Shown in pieces: positions 13,430 through 28,303 of a DNA stretch of 64,000 bases (position 1 is the first letter of the stretch; every line of letters begins with the position of its first letter). The position numbers were made by a program, and so were the translations under genes. Under the pieces are notes generated by a model that saw nothing but the letters and a program-made list of their open reading frames with translations, was not told the DNA's origin and did no database searches. Source of the DNA: Odiellus spinosus (Eukaryota > Arthropoda > Arachnida > Opiliones > Phalangiidae); the NCBI GenBank assembly GCA_963920705.1, contig OY987238.1:1237606-1301605 (forward strand), written 5' to 3'.

Positions 13430-16400
13430 TATACTTGGGAAATTTGTGAATCTATACTTGGAAAATTTGTGAATCTATACTTGGGAAATTTGTCAATCTA
13501 TACTTGGGAAATTTGTGGATCTATACTTGGGAAATTTGTGAATCTATACTTCGGAAATTTGTGAATCTATACTTGGGAAATTTGTGAATCTATACTTGGA
13601 AAATTTGTGAATCTATATTTGGGAAATTTGTGAATCTATACTTGGAAAATTTGTGAATCTATACTTGGAAAATTTGTGAATCTATACTTGGGAAATTGGT
13701 GGATCTATACTTGGGAAATTGGTGGATCTATACTTTGCAAATTTGTGAATCTATACTTGGAAAATTTGTGAATCTATACTTGGAAAATTTGTGAATCTCT
13801 ACTTGGGAAATTTGTGAATCTATACTTGGAAAATTTGTGAATCTATGCTTGGGAAATTTGTGAATCTATACTTGGAAAATTTGTGAATCTATACTTGGAA
13901 AATTTGTGAATCTATACTTCGGAAATTTGTGAATCTATATTGGGAAATTTGTGAATCTATACTTCGGAAATTTGTGAATCTATACTTGGGAAATTTGAGG
14001 ATCTATACTTGGGAAATTTGTGAATCTATACTTCGGAAATTTGTGAATCTATATTTGGGAAATTTGTTAAACTATACTTGGAAAATTTGTGAATCTATAC
14101 TTGGAAAGTTTGTGAATCTATACTTGGGAAATTGGTGGATCTATACTTGGGAAATTGGTGGATCTATACTTGGGAAATTTGTGAACCTATACTTGGGAAA
14201 TTTGTGAATCTATACTTGGAAAATTTGTGAATCTATACTTCGGAAATTTGTCAATCTATACTTGGGAAATATGTGAATCTATACTTGGGAAATTTGTGAA
14301 TCTCTACTTGGGAAATTTGTGAATCTATACTTGGAAAATTTGTGAATCTATGCTTGGGAAATTTGTGAATCTATACTTGGAAAATTTGTGAATCTATACT
14401 TGGAAAATTTGTGAATCTATACTTCGGAAATTTGTGAATCTATACTTGGGAAATTTGTAAATCTATACTTGGGAAATATGTGAATCTATACTTGGGAAAT
14501 TGGTGATATACTTGGGAAATTGGTGGATCTATACTCTGAAAATTTGTGAATCTATACTTGGAAAATTTGTGAATCTATACTTGGGAAATTTGTGAATCTA
14601 TACTTGGAAAATTTGTGAATCTATACTTGGGAAATTTGTCAATCTATACTTGGGAAATTTGTGGATCTATACTTGGGAAATTTGTGAATCTATACTTGGG
14701 AAATTTGTCAATCTATACTTGGGAAATTTGTGAATCTATACTTGGAAAATTTGTGAATCTATACTTGGGAAATTTGTGAATCTATACTTGGGAAATATGT
14801 GAATCTATACTTGGAAATTGGTGAATCTAAACTTGGGAAATTGGTGGATCTATATTTGGGAAATTTGTGAATCTATACTTGGAAAATTTGTGAATCTATA
14901 TTTGGGAAATTTGTGAATCCATACTTGGAAAATTTGTGAATCTATACTTGGGAAATTTGTGAATCTATATTTGGAAAATTTGTGAATCTCTACTTGGGAA
15001 ATTTGTGAATCTATAGTTGGAAAATTTGTGAATCTATACTTGGAAAATTTGTGAATCTCTACTTGGGAAATTTTTGAATCTATACTTGGGAAATTTGTGA
15101 ATCTATACTTGGAAATTGGTGAATCTATACTTGGGAAATTGGTGGATCTATACTTGGGAAATTGGTGGATCTATACTTGGGAAATTTGTGAATCTATACT
15201 TGGGAAATTTGTGAATATATATTTGTGAAATTTGTGAATCTCTACTTGGGAAATTTGTGAATCTATACTTGGAAAATTTGTGAATCTATACTTCGGAAAT
15301 TTGTGAATCTATGCTTGGGAAATTTGTGAATCTATACTTGGGAAATTTGTCAATCTATACTTGGGAAATTTGTGAATCTATACTTCGGAAATTTGTGAAT
15401 CTATATTTGGGAAATTTGTTAATCTATACTTGGAAAATTTGTGAATCTCTACTTGGGAAATTTGTGAATCTATACTTGGAAAATTTGTGAATCTATACTT
15501 CAGAAATTTGTGAATCTATACTTGGGAAATTTGTGAATCTATACTTGGGAAATTTGTCAATCTATACTTGGGAAATTTGTGAATCTATACTTCGGAAATT
15601 TGTGAATCTATATTTGGGAAATTTGTTAATCTATACTTGGAAAATTTGTGAATCTCTACTTGGGAAATTTGTGAATCTATACTTGGAAAATTTGTGAATC
15701 TATACTTCGGAAATTGGTGGATCTATACTTTGCAAATTTGTGAATCTATACTTGGGAAATTTGTGAATCTATACTTGGGAAATTTGTGAATCTATACTTC
15801 GGAAATTTGTGAATCTATATTTGGGAAATTTGTGAATCTATACTTGGGAAATTTGTGAATCTATACTTGGGAAATATGTGAATCTATACTTGGAAAATTT
15901 GTGAATCTATACTTGGGAAATTTGTGAATCTATACTTGGGAAATATGTGAATCTATACTTGGAAATTGGTGAATCTAAACTTGGGAAATTGGTGGATCTA
16001 TATTTGGGAAATTTGTGAATCTATACTTGGAAAATTTGTGAATCTATATTTGGGAAATTTGTGAATCCATACTTGGAAAATTTGTGAATCTATACTTGGG
16101 AAATTTGTGAATCTATATTTGGAAAATTTGTGAATCTCTACTTGGGAAATTTGTGAATCTATAGTTGGAAAATTTGTGAATCTATACTTGGAAAATTTGT
16201 GAATCTCTACTTGGGAAATTTTTGAATCTATACTTGGGAAATTTGTGAATCTATACTTGGAAATTGGTGAATCTATACTTGGGAAATTGGTGGATCTATA
16301 CTTGGGAAATTGGTGGATCTATACTTGGGAAATTTGTGAATCTATACTTGGGAAATTTGTGAATATATATTTGTGAAATTTGTGAATCTCTACTTGGGAA

Positions 16401-17160
16401 ATTTGTGAATCTATACTTCGGAAATTTGTGAATCTATGCTTGGGAAATTTGTGAATCTATACTTGGGAAATTTGTCAATCTATACTAGGGAAATTTGTGA
16501 ATCTATACTTTGGAAATTTGTGAATCTATATTTGGGAAATTTGTTAATCTATACTTGGAAAATTTGTGAATCTCTACTTGGGAAATTTGTGAATCTATAC
16601 TTGGAAAATTTGTGAATCTATACTTCGGAAATTTGTGAATCTATACTTGGGAAATTTGTGAATCTATACTTGGGAAATTTGTCAATCTATACTTGGGAAA
16701 TTTGTGAATCTATACTTCGGAAATTTGTGAATCTATATTTGGGAAATTTGTTAATCTATACTTGGAAAATTTGTGAATCTCTACTTGGGAAATTTGTGAA
16801 TCTATACTTGGAAAATTTGTGAATCTATACTTCGGAAATTGGTGGATCTATACTTTGCAAATTTGTGAATCTATACTTGGGAAATTTGTGAATCTATACT
16901 TGGGAAATTTGTGAATCTATACTTCGGAAATTTGTGAATCTATATTTGGGAAATTTGTTAATCTATACTTGGAAAATTTGTGAATCTATACTTGGAAAAT
17001 TTGTGAATCTATACTTGGGAAATTGGTGGATCTATACTTGGGAAATTGGTGGATCTATACTTGGGAAATTTGTGAACCTATACTTGGGAAATTTGTGAAT
17101 CTATACTTGGAAAATTTGTGAATCTATACTTCGGAAATTTGTCAATCTATACTTGGGAAA
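13430..17160 (+). repeat. Domain A segment, right copy of the 11.8-kb-offset duplication
   Basis: Counterpart of 1,610-5,340, with the same series of rare monomers. It contains its own 1,148-bp duplication: GAATCTAAAC at 14823 and 15971, and CTATAGTTGG at about 15,011 and 16,159. A shortened 20-bp monomer at about 14,500 (AATTGGTGATATAC) has lost one G relative to the left copy. Near the right end, CTATACTAGGG (16483) and CTTTGGAAAT (16508) replace the left copy's TTGGG and CGG forms. Confidence 0.83.
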
Positions 17161-17189
17161 TATGTGAATCTATACTTGGGAAATATGTG

Positions 17190-19490
17190 AATCTATACTT
17201 GGGAAATTTGTGAATCTATATTTGGGAAATTTGTGAATCTATACTTGGAAAATTTGTGAATCTATACTTGGAAAATTTGTGAATCTATACTTGGAAAATT
17301 TGTGAATCTCTACTTGGGAAATTTGTGAATCTATACTTGGAAAATTTGTGAATCTATACTTGGAAAATTTGTGAATCTCTACTTGGGAAATTTTTGAATC
17401 TATACTTGGGAAATTTGTGAATCTATTCTTGGAAAATTTGTGAATCTATACTTGGAAAATTTGTGAATCTCTACTTGGGAAATTTGTGAATCTATACTTG
17501 GAAAATTTGTGAATCTATACTTGGAAAATTTGTGAATCTCTACTTGGGAAATTTGTGAATCTCTACTTGGGAAATTTGTGAATCTATACTTGGAAAATTT
17601 GTGAATCTATACTTGGAAAATTTGTGAATCTCTACTTGGGAAATTTGTGAATCTATACTTGGAAAATTTGTGGATCTATACTTGGGAAATTGGTGGATCT
17701 ATACTTGGGAAATTTGTGAATCTATACTTGGGAAATTTGTGAATATATATTTGGGAAATTTGTGAATCTCTACTTGGGAAATTTGTGAATCTATACTTGG
17801 AAAATTTGTGAATCTATGCTTGGGAAATTTGTGAATCTATACTTGGAAAATTTGTGAATCTATACTTGGAAAATTTGTGAATCTATACTTGGGAAATTTG
17901 TGAATCTATACTTGGAAAATTTGTGAATCTATACTTCGGAAATTTGTGAATCTATACTTGGGAAATTTGTGAATCTATACTTCGGAAATTTGTGAATCTA
18001 TACTTGGGAAATTTGTCAATCTATACTTGGGAAATTTGTGGATCTATACTTGGGAAGTTTGTGAATCTATACTTCGGAAATTTGTGAATCTATATTTGGG
18101 AAATTTGTTAAACTATACTTGGAAAATTTGTGAATCTATACTTGGAAAGTTTGTGAATCTATACTTGGGAAATTGGTGGATCTATACTTGGGAAATTGGT
18201 GGATCTATACTTGGGAAATTTGTGAACCTATACTTGGGAAATTTGTGAATCTATACTTGGAAAATTTGTGAATCTCTACTTGGGAAATTTGTGAATCTAT
18301 ACTTGGGAAATTTGTCAATCTATACTTGGGAAATATGTGAATCTATACTTGGGAAATATGTGAATCTATACTTCGGAAATTTGTGAATCTATACTTGGGA
18401 AATTTGTGAATCTATACTTCGGAAATTTGTGAATCTATACTTGGGAAATTTCTGAATCTATATTTGGGAAATTTGTGAATCTATACTTGGAAAATTTGTG
18501 AATCTATACTTGGAAAATTTGTGAATCTATACTTGGAAAATTTGTGAATCTCTACTTGGGAAATTTGTGAATCTATACTTGGAAAATTTGTGAATCTATA
18601 CTTGGAAAATTTGTGAATCTCTACTTGGGAAATTTTTGAATCTATACTTGGGAAATTTGTGAATCTATTCTTGGAAAATTTGTGAATCTATACTTGGAAA
18701 ATTTGTGAATCTCTACTTGGGAAATTTGTGAATCTATACTTGGAAAATTTGTGAATCTATACTTGGAAAATTTGTGAATCTCTACTTGGGAAATTTGTGA
18801 ATCTCTACTTGGGAAATTTGTGAATCTATACTTGGAAAATTTGTGAATCTATACTTGGAAAATTTGTGAATCTCTACTTGGGAAATTTGTGAATCTATAC
18901 TTGGAAAATTTGTGGATCTATACTTGGGAAATTGGTGGATCTATACTTGGGAAATTTGTGAATCTATACTTGGGAAATTTGTGAATATATATTTGGGAAA
19001 TTTGTGAATCTCTACTTGGGAAATTTGTGAATCTATACTTGGAAAATTTGTGAATCTATGCTTGGGAAATTTGTGAATCTATACTTGGAAAATTTGTGAA
19101 TCTATACTTGGAAAATTTGTGAATCTATACTTGGGAAATTTGTGAATCTATACTTGGAAAATTTGTGAATCTATACTTCGGAAATTTGTGAATCTATACT
19201 TGGGAAATTTGTGAATCTATACTTCGGAAATTTGTGAATCTATACTTGGGAAATTTGTCAATCTATACTTGGGAAATTTGTGGATCTATACTTGGGAAGT
19301 TTGTGAATCTATACTTCGGAAATTTGTGAATCTATATTTGGGAAATTTGTTAAACTATACTTGGAAAATTTGTGAATCTATACTTGGAAAGTTTGTGAAT
19401 CTATACTTGGGAAATTGGTGGATCTATACTTGGGAAATTGGTGGATCTATACTTGGGAAATTTGTGAACCTATACTTGGGAAATTTGTGA
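17190..19490 (+). repeat. 1,059-bp segment present twice, offset 1,242 bp
   Basis: 17,190-18,248 and 18,432-19,490 share variant order, including the rare CTATTCTTGG monomer (17423 and 18665). The offset of 1,242 bp is exactly 54 monomers. The 183 bp between the copies carries CGG and ATATGTG monomers. One mismatch near the left end (TTTGTG against TTTCTG, about 17,210 and 18,452) and the loss of homology at 18,249/19,491 (GAATC against GAGTC) set the limits. The GAGTC continuation after copy 2 matches 6,970. Confidence 0.85.
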
Positions 19491-20314
19491 GTCTATACTT
19501 GGAAAATTTGTGAATCTATACTTCGGAAATTTGTCAATCTATACTTGGGAAATATGTGAATCTATACTTGGGAAATTTGTGAATCTCTACTTGGGAAATT
19601 TGTGAATCTATACTTGGAAAATTTGTGAATCTATGCTTGGGAAATTGGTGGATCTATACTTGGGAAATTTGTGAATCTATACTTGGAAAATTTGTGAATC
19701 TATACTTGGAAAATTTGTGAATCTATACTTCGGAAATTTGTGAATCTATACTTGGGAAATTTGTAAATCTATACTTGGGAAATATGTGAATCTATACTTG
19801 GGAAATTGGTGGATATACTTGGGAGATTGGTGGATCTATACTTGGAAAATTTGTGAATCTATACTTGGGAAATTTGTGAATCTATACTTGGGAAATTTTT
19901 GAATCTATACTTGGGAAATTTGTGAATCTATACTTGGAAAATTTGTGAATCTATACTTGGAAAATTTGTGAATCTCTACTTGGGAAATTTGTGAATCTAT
20001 ACTTGGAAAATTTGTGAATCTATACTTGGAAAATTTGTGAATCTCTACTTGGGAAATTTGTGAATCTCTACTTGGGAAATTTGTGAATCTATACTTGGAA
20101 AATTTGTGAATCTATACTTGGAAAATTTGTGAATCTCTACTTGGGAAATTTGTGAATCTATACTCTGAAAATTTGTGAATCTATACTTGGAAAATTTGTG
20201 AATCTATACTTGGAAAATTTGTGAATCTATACTTCGGAAATTGGTGGATCTATACTTGGGAAATTGGTGGATCTATACTTGGGAAATTTGTGAATCTATA
20301 CTTGGGAAATTTGT

Positions 20315-21465
20315 GAATATATATTTGGGAAATTTGTGAATCTCTACTTGGGAAATTAGTGAATCTATACTTGGAAAATTTGTGAATCTATGCTTGGGAA
20401 ATTTGTGAATCTATACTTGGAAAATTTGTGAATCTATACTTGGAAAATTTGTGAATCTATACTTGGGAAATTTGTGAATCTCTACTTGGGAAATTTGTGA
20501 ATCTATACTTGGAAAATTTGTGAATCTATGCTTGGGAAATTTGTGAATCTATACTTGGAAAATTTGTGAATCTATACTTGGAAAATTTGTGAATCTATAC
20601 TTCGGAAATTGGTGGATCTATACTTGGGAAATTGGTGGATCTATACTTGGGAAATTTGTGAATCTATACTTGGGAAATTTGTGAATATATATTTGGGAAA
20701 TTTGTGAATCTCTACTTGGGAAATTTGTGAATCTATACTTGGAAAATTTGTGAATCTATGCTTGGGAAATTGGTGGATCTATACTTGGGAAATTTGTGAA
20801 TCTATACTTGGGAAATTTGTGAATATATATTTGGGAAATTTGTGAATCTCTACTTGGGAAATTTGTGAATCTATACTTGGAAAATTTGTGAATCTATGCT
20901 TGGGAAATTTGTGAATCTATACTTGGAAAATTTGTGAATCTATACTTGGAAAATTTGTGAATCTATACTTGGAAAATTTGTGAATCTCTACTTGGGAAAT
21001 TTGTGAATCTATACTTGGAAAATTTGTGAATCTATGCTTGGGAAATTTGTGAATCTATACTTGGAAAATTTGTGAATCTATACTTGGAAAATTTGTGAAT
21101 CTATACTTCGGAAATTGGTGGATCTATACTTGGGAAATTGGTGGATCTATACTTGGGAAATTTGTGAATCTATACTTGGGAAATTTGTGAATATATATTT
21201 GGGAAATTTGTGAATCTCTACTTGGGAAATTTGTGAATCTATACTTGGAAAATTTGTGAATCTATGCTTGGGAAATTGGTGGATCTATACTTGGGAAATT
21301 TGTGAATCTATACTTGGGAAATTTGTGAATATATATTTGGGAAATTTGTGAATCTCTACTTGGGAAATTTGTGAATCTATACTTGGAAAATTTGTGAATC
21401 TATGCTTGGGAAATTTGTGAATCTATACTTGGAAAATTTGTGAATCTATACTTGGAAAATTTGTG
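20315..21465 (+). repeat. 506-bp higher-order repeat, zone 3
   Basis: GAATATATATTTGGG at 20315, 20683, 20821, 21189 and 21327 gives the same 368/138 alternation as zone 1. The order of variants also matches, including the TTAGTGAATC monomer just after the first marker (9,085 and 20,352). The zone ends in a CGG/TGTGAA change followed by the TGTAAA / ATATGTG / 21-bp cassette near 21,530-21,600, as zone 1 does. Confidence 0.86.
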
Positions 21466-22659
21466 AATCTATACTTCGGAAATTTGTGAATCTATACTTG
21501 GGAAATTTGTGAATCTATACTTGGGAAATTTGTAAATCTATACTTGGGAAATATGTGAATCTATACTTGGGAAATTAGTGGATATACTTGGGAAATTGGT
21601 GGATCTATACTTGGAAAATTTGTGAATCTATACTTGGAAAATTTGTGAATCTCTACTTGGGAAATTTGTGAATCTATACTTGGAAAATTTGTGAATCTAT
21701 GCTTGGGAAATTTGTGAATCTCTACTTGGAAAATTTGTGAATCTATACTTGGAAAATTTGTGAATCTATACTTCGGAAATTGGTGGATCTATACTTGGGA
21801 AATTGGTGGATCTATACTTGGGAAATTTGTGAATCTATACTTGGGAAATTTGTGAATTTATATTTGGGAAATTTGTGAATCTCCACTTGGGAAATTTGTG
21901 AATCTATACTTGGAAAATTTGTGAATCTATGCTTGGGAAATTTGTGAATCTATACTTGGAAAATTTGTGAATCTATACTTGGAAAATTTGTGAATCTATA
22001 CTTGGGAAATTTGTGAATCTATACTTGGAAAATTTGTGAATCTATACTTCGGAAATTTGTGAATCTATACTTGGGAAATTTGTGAATCTATACTTCGGAA
22101 ATTTGTGAATCTATACTTGGGAAATTTGTCAATCTATACTTGGGAAATTTGTGGATCTATACTTGGGAAATTTGTGAATCTATACTTCGGAAATTTGTGA
22201 ATCTATATTTGGGAAATTTGTTAAACTATACTTGGAAAATTTGTGAATCTATACTTGGAAAGTTTGTGAATCTATACTTGGGAAATTGGTGGATCTATAC
22301 TTGGGAAATTGGTGGATCTATACTTGGGAAATTTGTGAACCTATACTTGGGAAATTTGTGAATCTATACTTGGAAAATTTGTGAATCTATACTTCGGAAA
22401 TTTGTCAATCTATACTTGGGAAATATGTGAATCTATACTTGGGAAATTTGTGAATCTCTACTTGGGAAATTTTTGAATCTATACTTGGAAAATTTGTGAA
22501 TCTATGCTTGGGAAATTGGTGGATCTATACTTGGGAAATTTGTGAATCTATACTTGGAAAATTTGTGAATCTATACTTGGAAAATTTGTGAATCTATACT
22601 TCGGAAATTTGTGAATCTATACTTGGGAAATTTGTAAATCTATACTTGGGAAATATGTG

Positions 22660-24497
22660 AATCTATACTTGGGAAATTGGTGGATATACTTGGGAAATTG
22701 GTGGATCTATACTTGGAAAATTTGTGAATCTATACTTGGAAAATTTGTGTATCTATACTTGGGAAATTTGTGAATCTATACTTGGAAAATTTGTGAATCT
22801 ATACTTGGGAAATTTGTCAATCAATACTTGGGAAATTTGTGGATCTATACTTGGGAAATTTGTGAATCTATACTTGGGAAATTTGTCAATCTATACTTGG
22901 GAAATTTGTGAATCTATACTTGGAAAATTTGTGAATCTATACTTGGGAAATTTGTGAATCTATACTTGGGAAATATGTGAATCTATACTTGGAAATTGGT
23001 GAATCTAAACTTGGGAAATTGGTGGATCTATATTTGGGAAATTTGTGAATCTATACTTGGAAAATTTGTGAATCTATATTTGGGAAATTTGTGAATCCAT
23101 ACTTGGAAAATTTGTGAATCTATACTTGGGAAATTTGTGAATCTATATTTGGAAAATTTGTGAATCTCTACTTGGGAAATTTGTGAATCTATACTTGGAA
23201 AATTTGTGAATCTATACTTGGAAAATTTGTGAATCTCTACTTGGGAAATTTTTGAATCTATACTTGGGAAATTGTGAATCTATACTTGGAAATTGGTGAA
23301 TCTATACTTGGGAAATTGGTGGATCTATACTTGGGAAATTGGTGGATCTATACTTGGGAAATTTGTGAATCTATACTTGGGAAATTTGTGAATATATATT
23401 TGTGAAATTTGTGAATCTCTACTTGGGAAATTTGTGAATCTATACTTGGAAAATTTGTGAATCTATACTTCGGAAATTTGTGAATCTATACTTGGGAAAT
23501 TTGTGAATCTATACTTGGAAATTGGTGAATCTAAACTTGGGAAATTGGTGGATCTATATTTGGGAAATTTGTGAATCTATACTTGGAAAATTTGTGAATC
23601 TATATTTGGGAAATTTGTGAATCCATACTTGGAAAATTTGTGAATCTATACTTGGGAAATTGGTGGATATACTTGGGAAATTGGTGGATCTATACTTGGA
23701 AAATTTGTGAATCTATACTTGGAAAATTTGTGAATCTATACTTGGGAAATTTGTGAATCTATACTTGGAAAATTTGTGAATCTATACTTGGGAAATTTGT
23801 CAATCAATACTTGGGAAATTTGTGGATCTATACTTGGGAAATTTGTGAATCTATACTTGGGAAATTTGTCAATCTATACTTGGGAAATTTGTGAATCTAT
23901 ACTTGGAAAATTTGTGAATCTATACTTGGGAAATTTGTGAATCTATACTTGGGAAATATGTGAATCTATACTTGGAAATTGGTGAATCTAAACTTGGGAA
24001 ATTGGTGGATCTATATTTGGGAAATTTGTGAATCTATACTTGGAAAATTTGTGAATCTATATTTGGGAAATTTGTGAATCCATACTTGGAAAATTTGTGA
24101 ATCTATACTTGGGAAATTTGTGAATCTATATTTGGAAAATTTGTGAATCTCTACTTGGGAAATTTGTGAATCTATACTTGGAAAATTTGTGAATCTATAC
24201 TTGGAAAATTTGTGAATCTCTACTTGGGAAATTTTTGAATCTATACTTGGGAAATTTGTGAATCTATACTTGGAAATTGGTGAATCTATACTTGGGAAAT
24301 TGGTGGATCTATACTTGGGAAATTGGTGGATCTATACTTGGGAAATTTGTGAATCTATACTTGGGAAATTTGTGAATATATATTTGTGAAATTTGTGAAT
24401 CTCTACTTGGGAAATTTGTGAATCTATACTTGGAAAATTTGTGAATCTATACTTCGGAAATTTGTGAATCTATACTTGGGAAATTTGTGAATCTATA
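22660..24497 (+). repeat. 983-bp tandem duplication
   Basis: Copies are about 22,660-23,642 and 23,643-24,497. GAATCAATAC (about 22,808 and 23,791) and GAATCTAAACTTGGG (23001 and 23984) recur at this offset. 983 is 43 monomers minus 6 bp, matching one 21-bp and four 22-bp monomers counted in between, including an unusual AAATTGTGAATC (23,270). Copy 1 has a private TGTGTATC monomer (22,747) where copy 2 has TGTGAATC. A GAATCTAAAC monomer at 23,527 lies just before the junction. Confidence 0.82.
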
Positions 24498-25523
24498 CTT
24501 CGGAAATTTGTGAATCTATACTTGGGAAATTTTTGGATCTATACTTGGGAAATTTTTGGATCTATACTTGGGAAATTTGTGAATCTATACTTCGGAAATT
24601 TGTGAATCAATATTTGGGAAATTTGTTAATCTATACTTGGAAAATTTGTGAATCTATACTTGGAAAATTTGTGAATCTATACTTGGGAAATTGGTGGATC
24701 TATACTTGGGAAATTGGTGGATCTATACTTGGGAAATTTGTGAACCTATACTTGGGAAATTTGTGAATCTATACTTGGAAAATTTGTGAATCTATACTTC
24801 GGAAATTTGTCAATCTATACTTGGGAAATATGTGAATCTATACTTGGGAAATATGTGAATCTATACTTCGGAAATTTGTGAATCTATACTTGGGAAATTT
24901 GTGAATCTATACTTCGGAAATTTGTGAATCTATACTTGGGAAATTTGTGAATCTATATTTGGGAAATTTGTGAATCTATACTTGGAAAATTTGTGAATCT
25001 ATACTTGGAAAATTTGTGAATCTATACTTGGAAAATTTGTGAATCTCTACTTGGGAAATTTGTGAATCTATACTTGGAAAATTTGTGAATCTATACTTGG
25101 AAAATTTGTGAATCTCTACTTGGGAAATTTTTGAATCTATACTTGGGAAATTTGTGAATCTATACTTGGAAAATTTGTGAATCTATACTTGGAAAATTTG
25201 TGAATCTCTACTTGGGAAATTTGTGAATCTATACTTGGAAAATTTGTGAATCTATACTTGGAAAATTTGTGAATCTCTACATGGGAAATTTGTGAATCTC
25301 TACTTGGGAAATTTGTGAATCTATACTTGGAAAATTTGTGAATCTATACTTGGAAAATTTGTGAATCTCTACTTGGGAAATTTGTGAATCTATACTTGGA
25401 AAATTTGTGAATCTATACTTGGAAAATTTGTGAATCTATACTTCGGAAATTGGTGGATCTATACTTGGGAAATTGGTGGATCTATACTTGGGAAATTTGT
25501 GAATCTATACTTGGGAAATTTGT

Positions 25524-27250
25524 GAATATATATTTGGGAAATTTGTGAATCTCTACTTGGGAAATTTGTGAATCTATACTTGGAAAATTTGTGAATCTAT
25601 GCTTGGGAAATTTGTGAATCTATACTTGGAAAATTTGTGAATCTATATTTGGAAAATTTGTGAATCTATACTTGGGAAATTTGTGAATCTCTACTTGGGA
25701 AATTTGTGAATCTATACTTGGAAAATTTGTGAATCTATGCTTGGGAAATTTGTGAATCTATACTTGGAAAATTTGTGAATCTAGACTTGGAAAATTTGTG
25801 AATCTATACTTCGGAAATTGGTGGATCTATACTTGGGAAATTGGTGGATCTATACTTGGGAAATTTGTGAATCTATACTTGGGAAATTTGTGAATATATA
25901 TTTGGGAAATTTGTGAATCTCTACTTGGGAAATTTGTGAATCTATACTTGGAAAATTTGTGAATCTATGCTTGGGAAATTGGTGGATCTATACTTGGGAA
26001 ATTTGTGAATCTATACTTGGGAAATTTGTGAATATATATTTGGGAAATTTGTGAATCTCTACTTGGGAAATTTGTGAATCTATACTTGGAAAATTTGTGA
26101 ATCTATGCTTGGGAAATTTGTGAATCTATACTTGGAAAATTTGTGAATCTATACTTGGAAAATTTGTGAATCTATACTTGGAAAATTTGTGAATCTCTAC
26201 TTGGGAAATTTGTGAATCTATACTTGGAAAATTTGTGAATCTATGCTTGGGAAATTTGTGAATCTATACTTGGAAAATTTGTGAATCTATACTTGGAAAA
26301 TTTGTGAATCTATACTTCGGAAATTGGTGGATCTATACTTGGGAAATTGGTGGATCTATACTTGGGAAATTTGTGAATCTATACTTGGGAAATTTGTGAA
26401 TATATATTTGGGAAATTTGTGAATCTCTACTTGGGAAATTTGTGAATCTATACTTGGAAAATTTGTGAATCTATGCTTGGGAAATTGGTGGATCTATACT
26501 TGGGAAATTTGTGAATCTATACTTGGGAAATTTGTGAATATATATTTGGGAAATTTGTGAATCTCTACTTGGGAAATTTGTGAATCTATACTTGGAAAAT
26601 TTGTGAATCTATGCTTGGGAAATTTGTGAATCTATACTTGGAAAATTTGTGAATCTATACTTGGAAAATTTGTGAATCTATACTTCGGAAATTTGTGAAT
26701 CTATACTTGGGAAATTTGTGAATCTATACTTGGAAAATTTGTGAATCTATACTTGGAAAATTTGTGAATCTCTACTTGGGAAATTTGTGAATCTATACTT
26801 GGAAAATTTGTGAATCTATGCTTGGGAAATTTGTGAATCTATACTTGGAAAATTTGTGAATCTATACTTGGAAAATTTGTGAATCTATACTTCGGAAATT
26901 GGTGGATCTATACTTGGGAAATTGGTGGATCTATACTTGGGAAATTTGTGAATCTATACTTGGGAAATTTGTGAATATATATTTGGGAAATTTGTGAATC
27001 TCTACTTGGGAAATTTGTGAATCTATACTTGGAAAATTTGTGAATCTATGCTTGGGAAATTGGTGGATCTATACTTGGGAAATTTGTGAATCTATACTTG
27101 GGAAATTTGTGAATATATATTTGGGAAATTTGTGAATCTCTACTTGGGAAATTTGTGAATCTATACTTGGAAAATTTGTGAATCTATGCTTGGGAAATTT
27201 GTGAATCTATACTTGGAAAATTTGTGAATCTATACTTGGAAAATTTGTGA
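25524..27250 (+). repeat. 506-bp higher-order repeat, zone 4
   Basis: GAATATATATTTGGG at 25524, 25892, 26030, 26398, 26536, 26973 and 27111 gives spacings of 368, 138, 368, 138, 437 and 138 bp. This is the longest run of the 22-monomer HOR in the window. The 437-bp interval (19 monomers) is an arm with extra monomers. The zone ends at the TGTAAA / ATATGTG / ATTAGTGGATATAC cassette near 27,310-27,370. Confidence 0.85.
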
Positions 27251-27299
27251 ATCTATACTTCGGAAATTTGTGAATCTATACTTGGGAAATTTGTGAATC

Positions 27300-28303
27300 T
27301 ATACTTGGGAAATTTGTAAATCTATACTTGGGAAATATGTGAATCTATACTTGGGAAATTAGTGGATATACTTGGGAAATTGGTGGATCTATACTTGGAA
27401 AATTTGTGAATCTATACTTGGAAAATTTGTGAATCTATACTTGGGAAATTTGTGAATCTATACTTGGAAAATTTGTGAATCTATACTTGGGAAATTTGTC
27501 AATATATACTTGGGAAATTTGTGGATCTATACTTGGGAAATTTGTGAATCTATACTTGGGAAATTTGTCAATCTATACTTGGGAAATTTGTGAATCTATA
27601 CTTGGGAAATTTGTGAATCTATACTTGGAAAATTTGTGAATCTATACTTGGGAAATTTGTGAATCAATACTTGGGAAATATGTGAATCTATACTTGGAAA
27701 TTGGTGAATCTATACTTGGGAAATTGGTGGATCTATACTTGGGAAATTTGTGAATCTATACTTGGAAAATTTGTGAATCTATATTTGGGAAATTTGGGAA
27801 TCTATACTCGGAAAATTTGTGAATCTATACTTGGGAAATTTGTGAATCTATATTTGGAAAATTTGTGAATCTCTACTTGGGAAATTTGTGAATCTATACT
27901 TTGAAAATTTGTGAATCTATACTTGGAAAATTTGTGAATCTCGACTTGGGAAATTTTTTAATCTATGCTTGGGAAATTTGTGAATCTATACTTGGAAATT
28001 GGTGAATCTATACTTGGGAAATTGGTGGATCTATACTTGGGAAATTTGTGAATCTATACTTGGGAAATTTGTGAATATATATTTGTGAAATTTGTGAATC
28101 TCTACTTGGGAAATTTGTGAATCTATACTTGGAAAATTTGTGAATCTATACTTGGAAAATTTGTGAATCTATACTTGGAAAATATGTGAATCTATACAAG
28201 GAAAATTTGTGAATCTCTACTTGGGAAATTTGTGAATCTATACTTGGAAAATTTGTGAATCTATACTTGGGAAATATGTGAATCTATACTTGGGAAATAT
28301 GTG
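27300..28303 (+). repeat. Array segment left of island 2, counterpart of 480-1395
   Basis: The variant order follows 480-1395 at an offset near 26.9 kb: 26,885 at the ATTAGTGGATATAC monomer and 26,931 at CTATACAAGG. It falls to 26,908 at the island, one monomer less. Local differences are TTTGGGAATC (about 27,790) and CTCGACTTGG (27,941). It ends with two ATATGTG monomers at the island junction. Confidence 0.8.
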
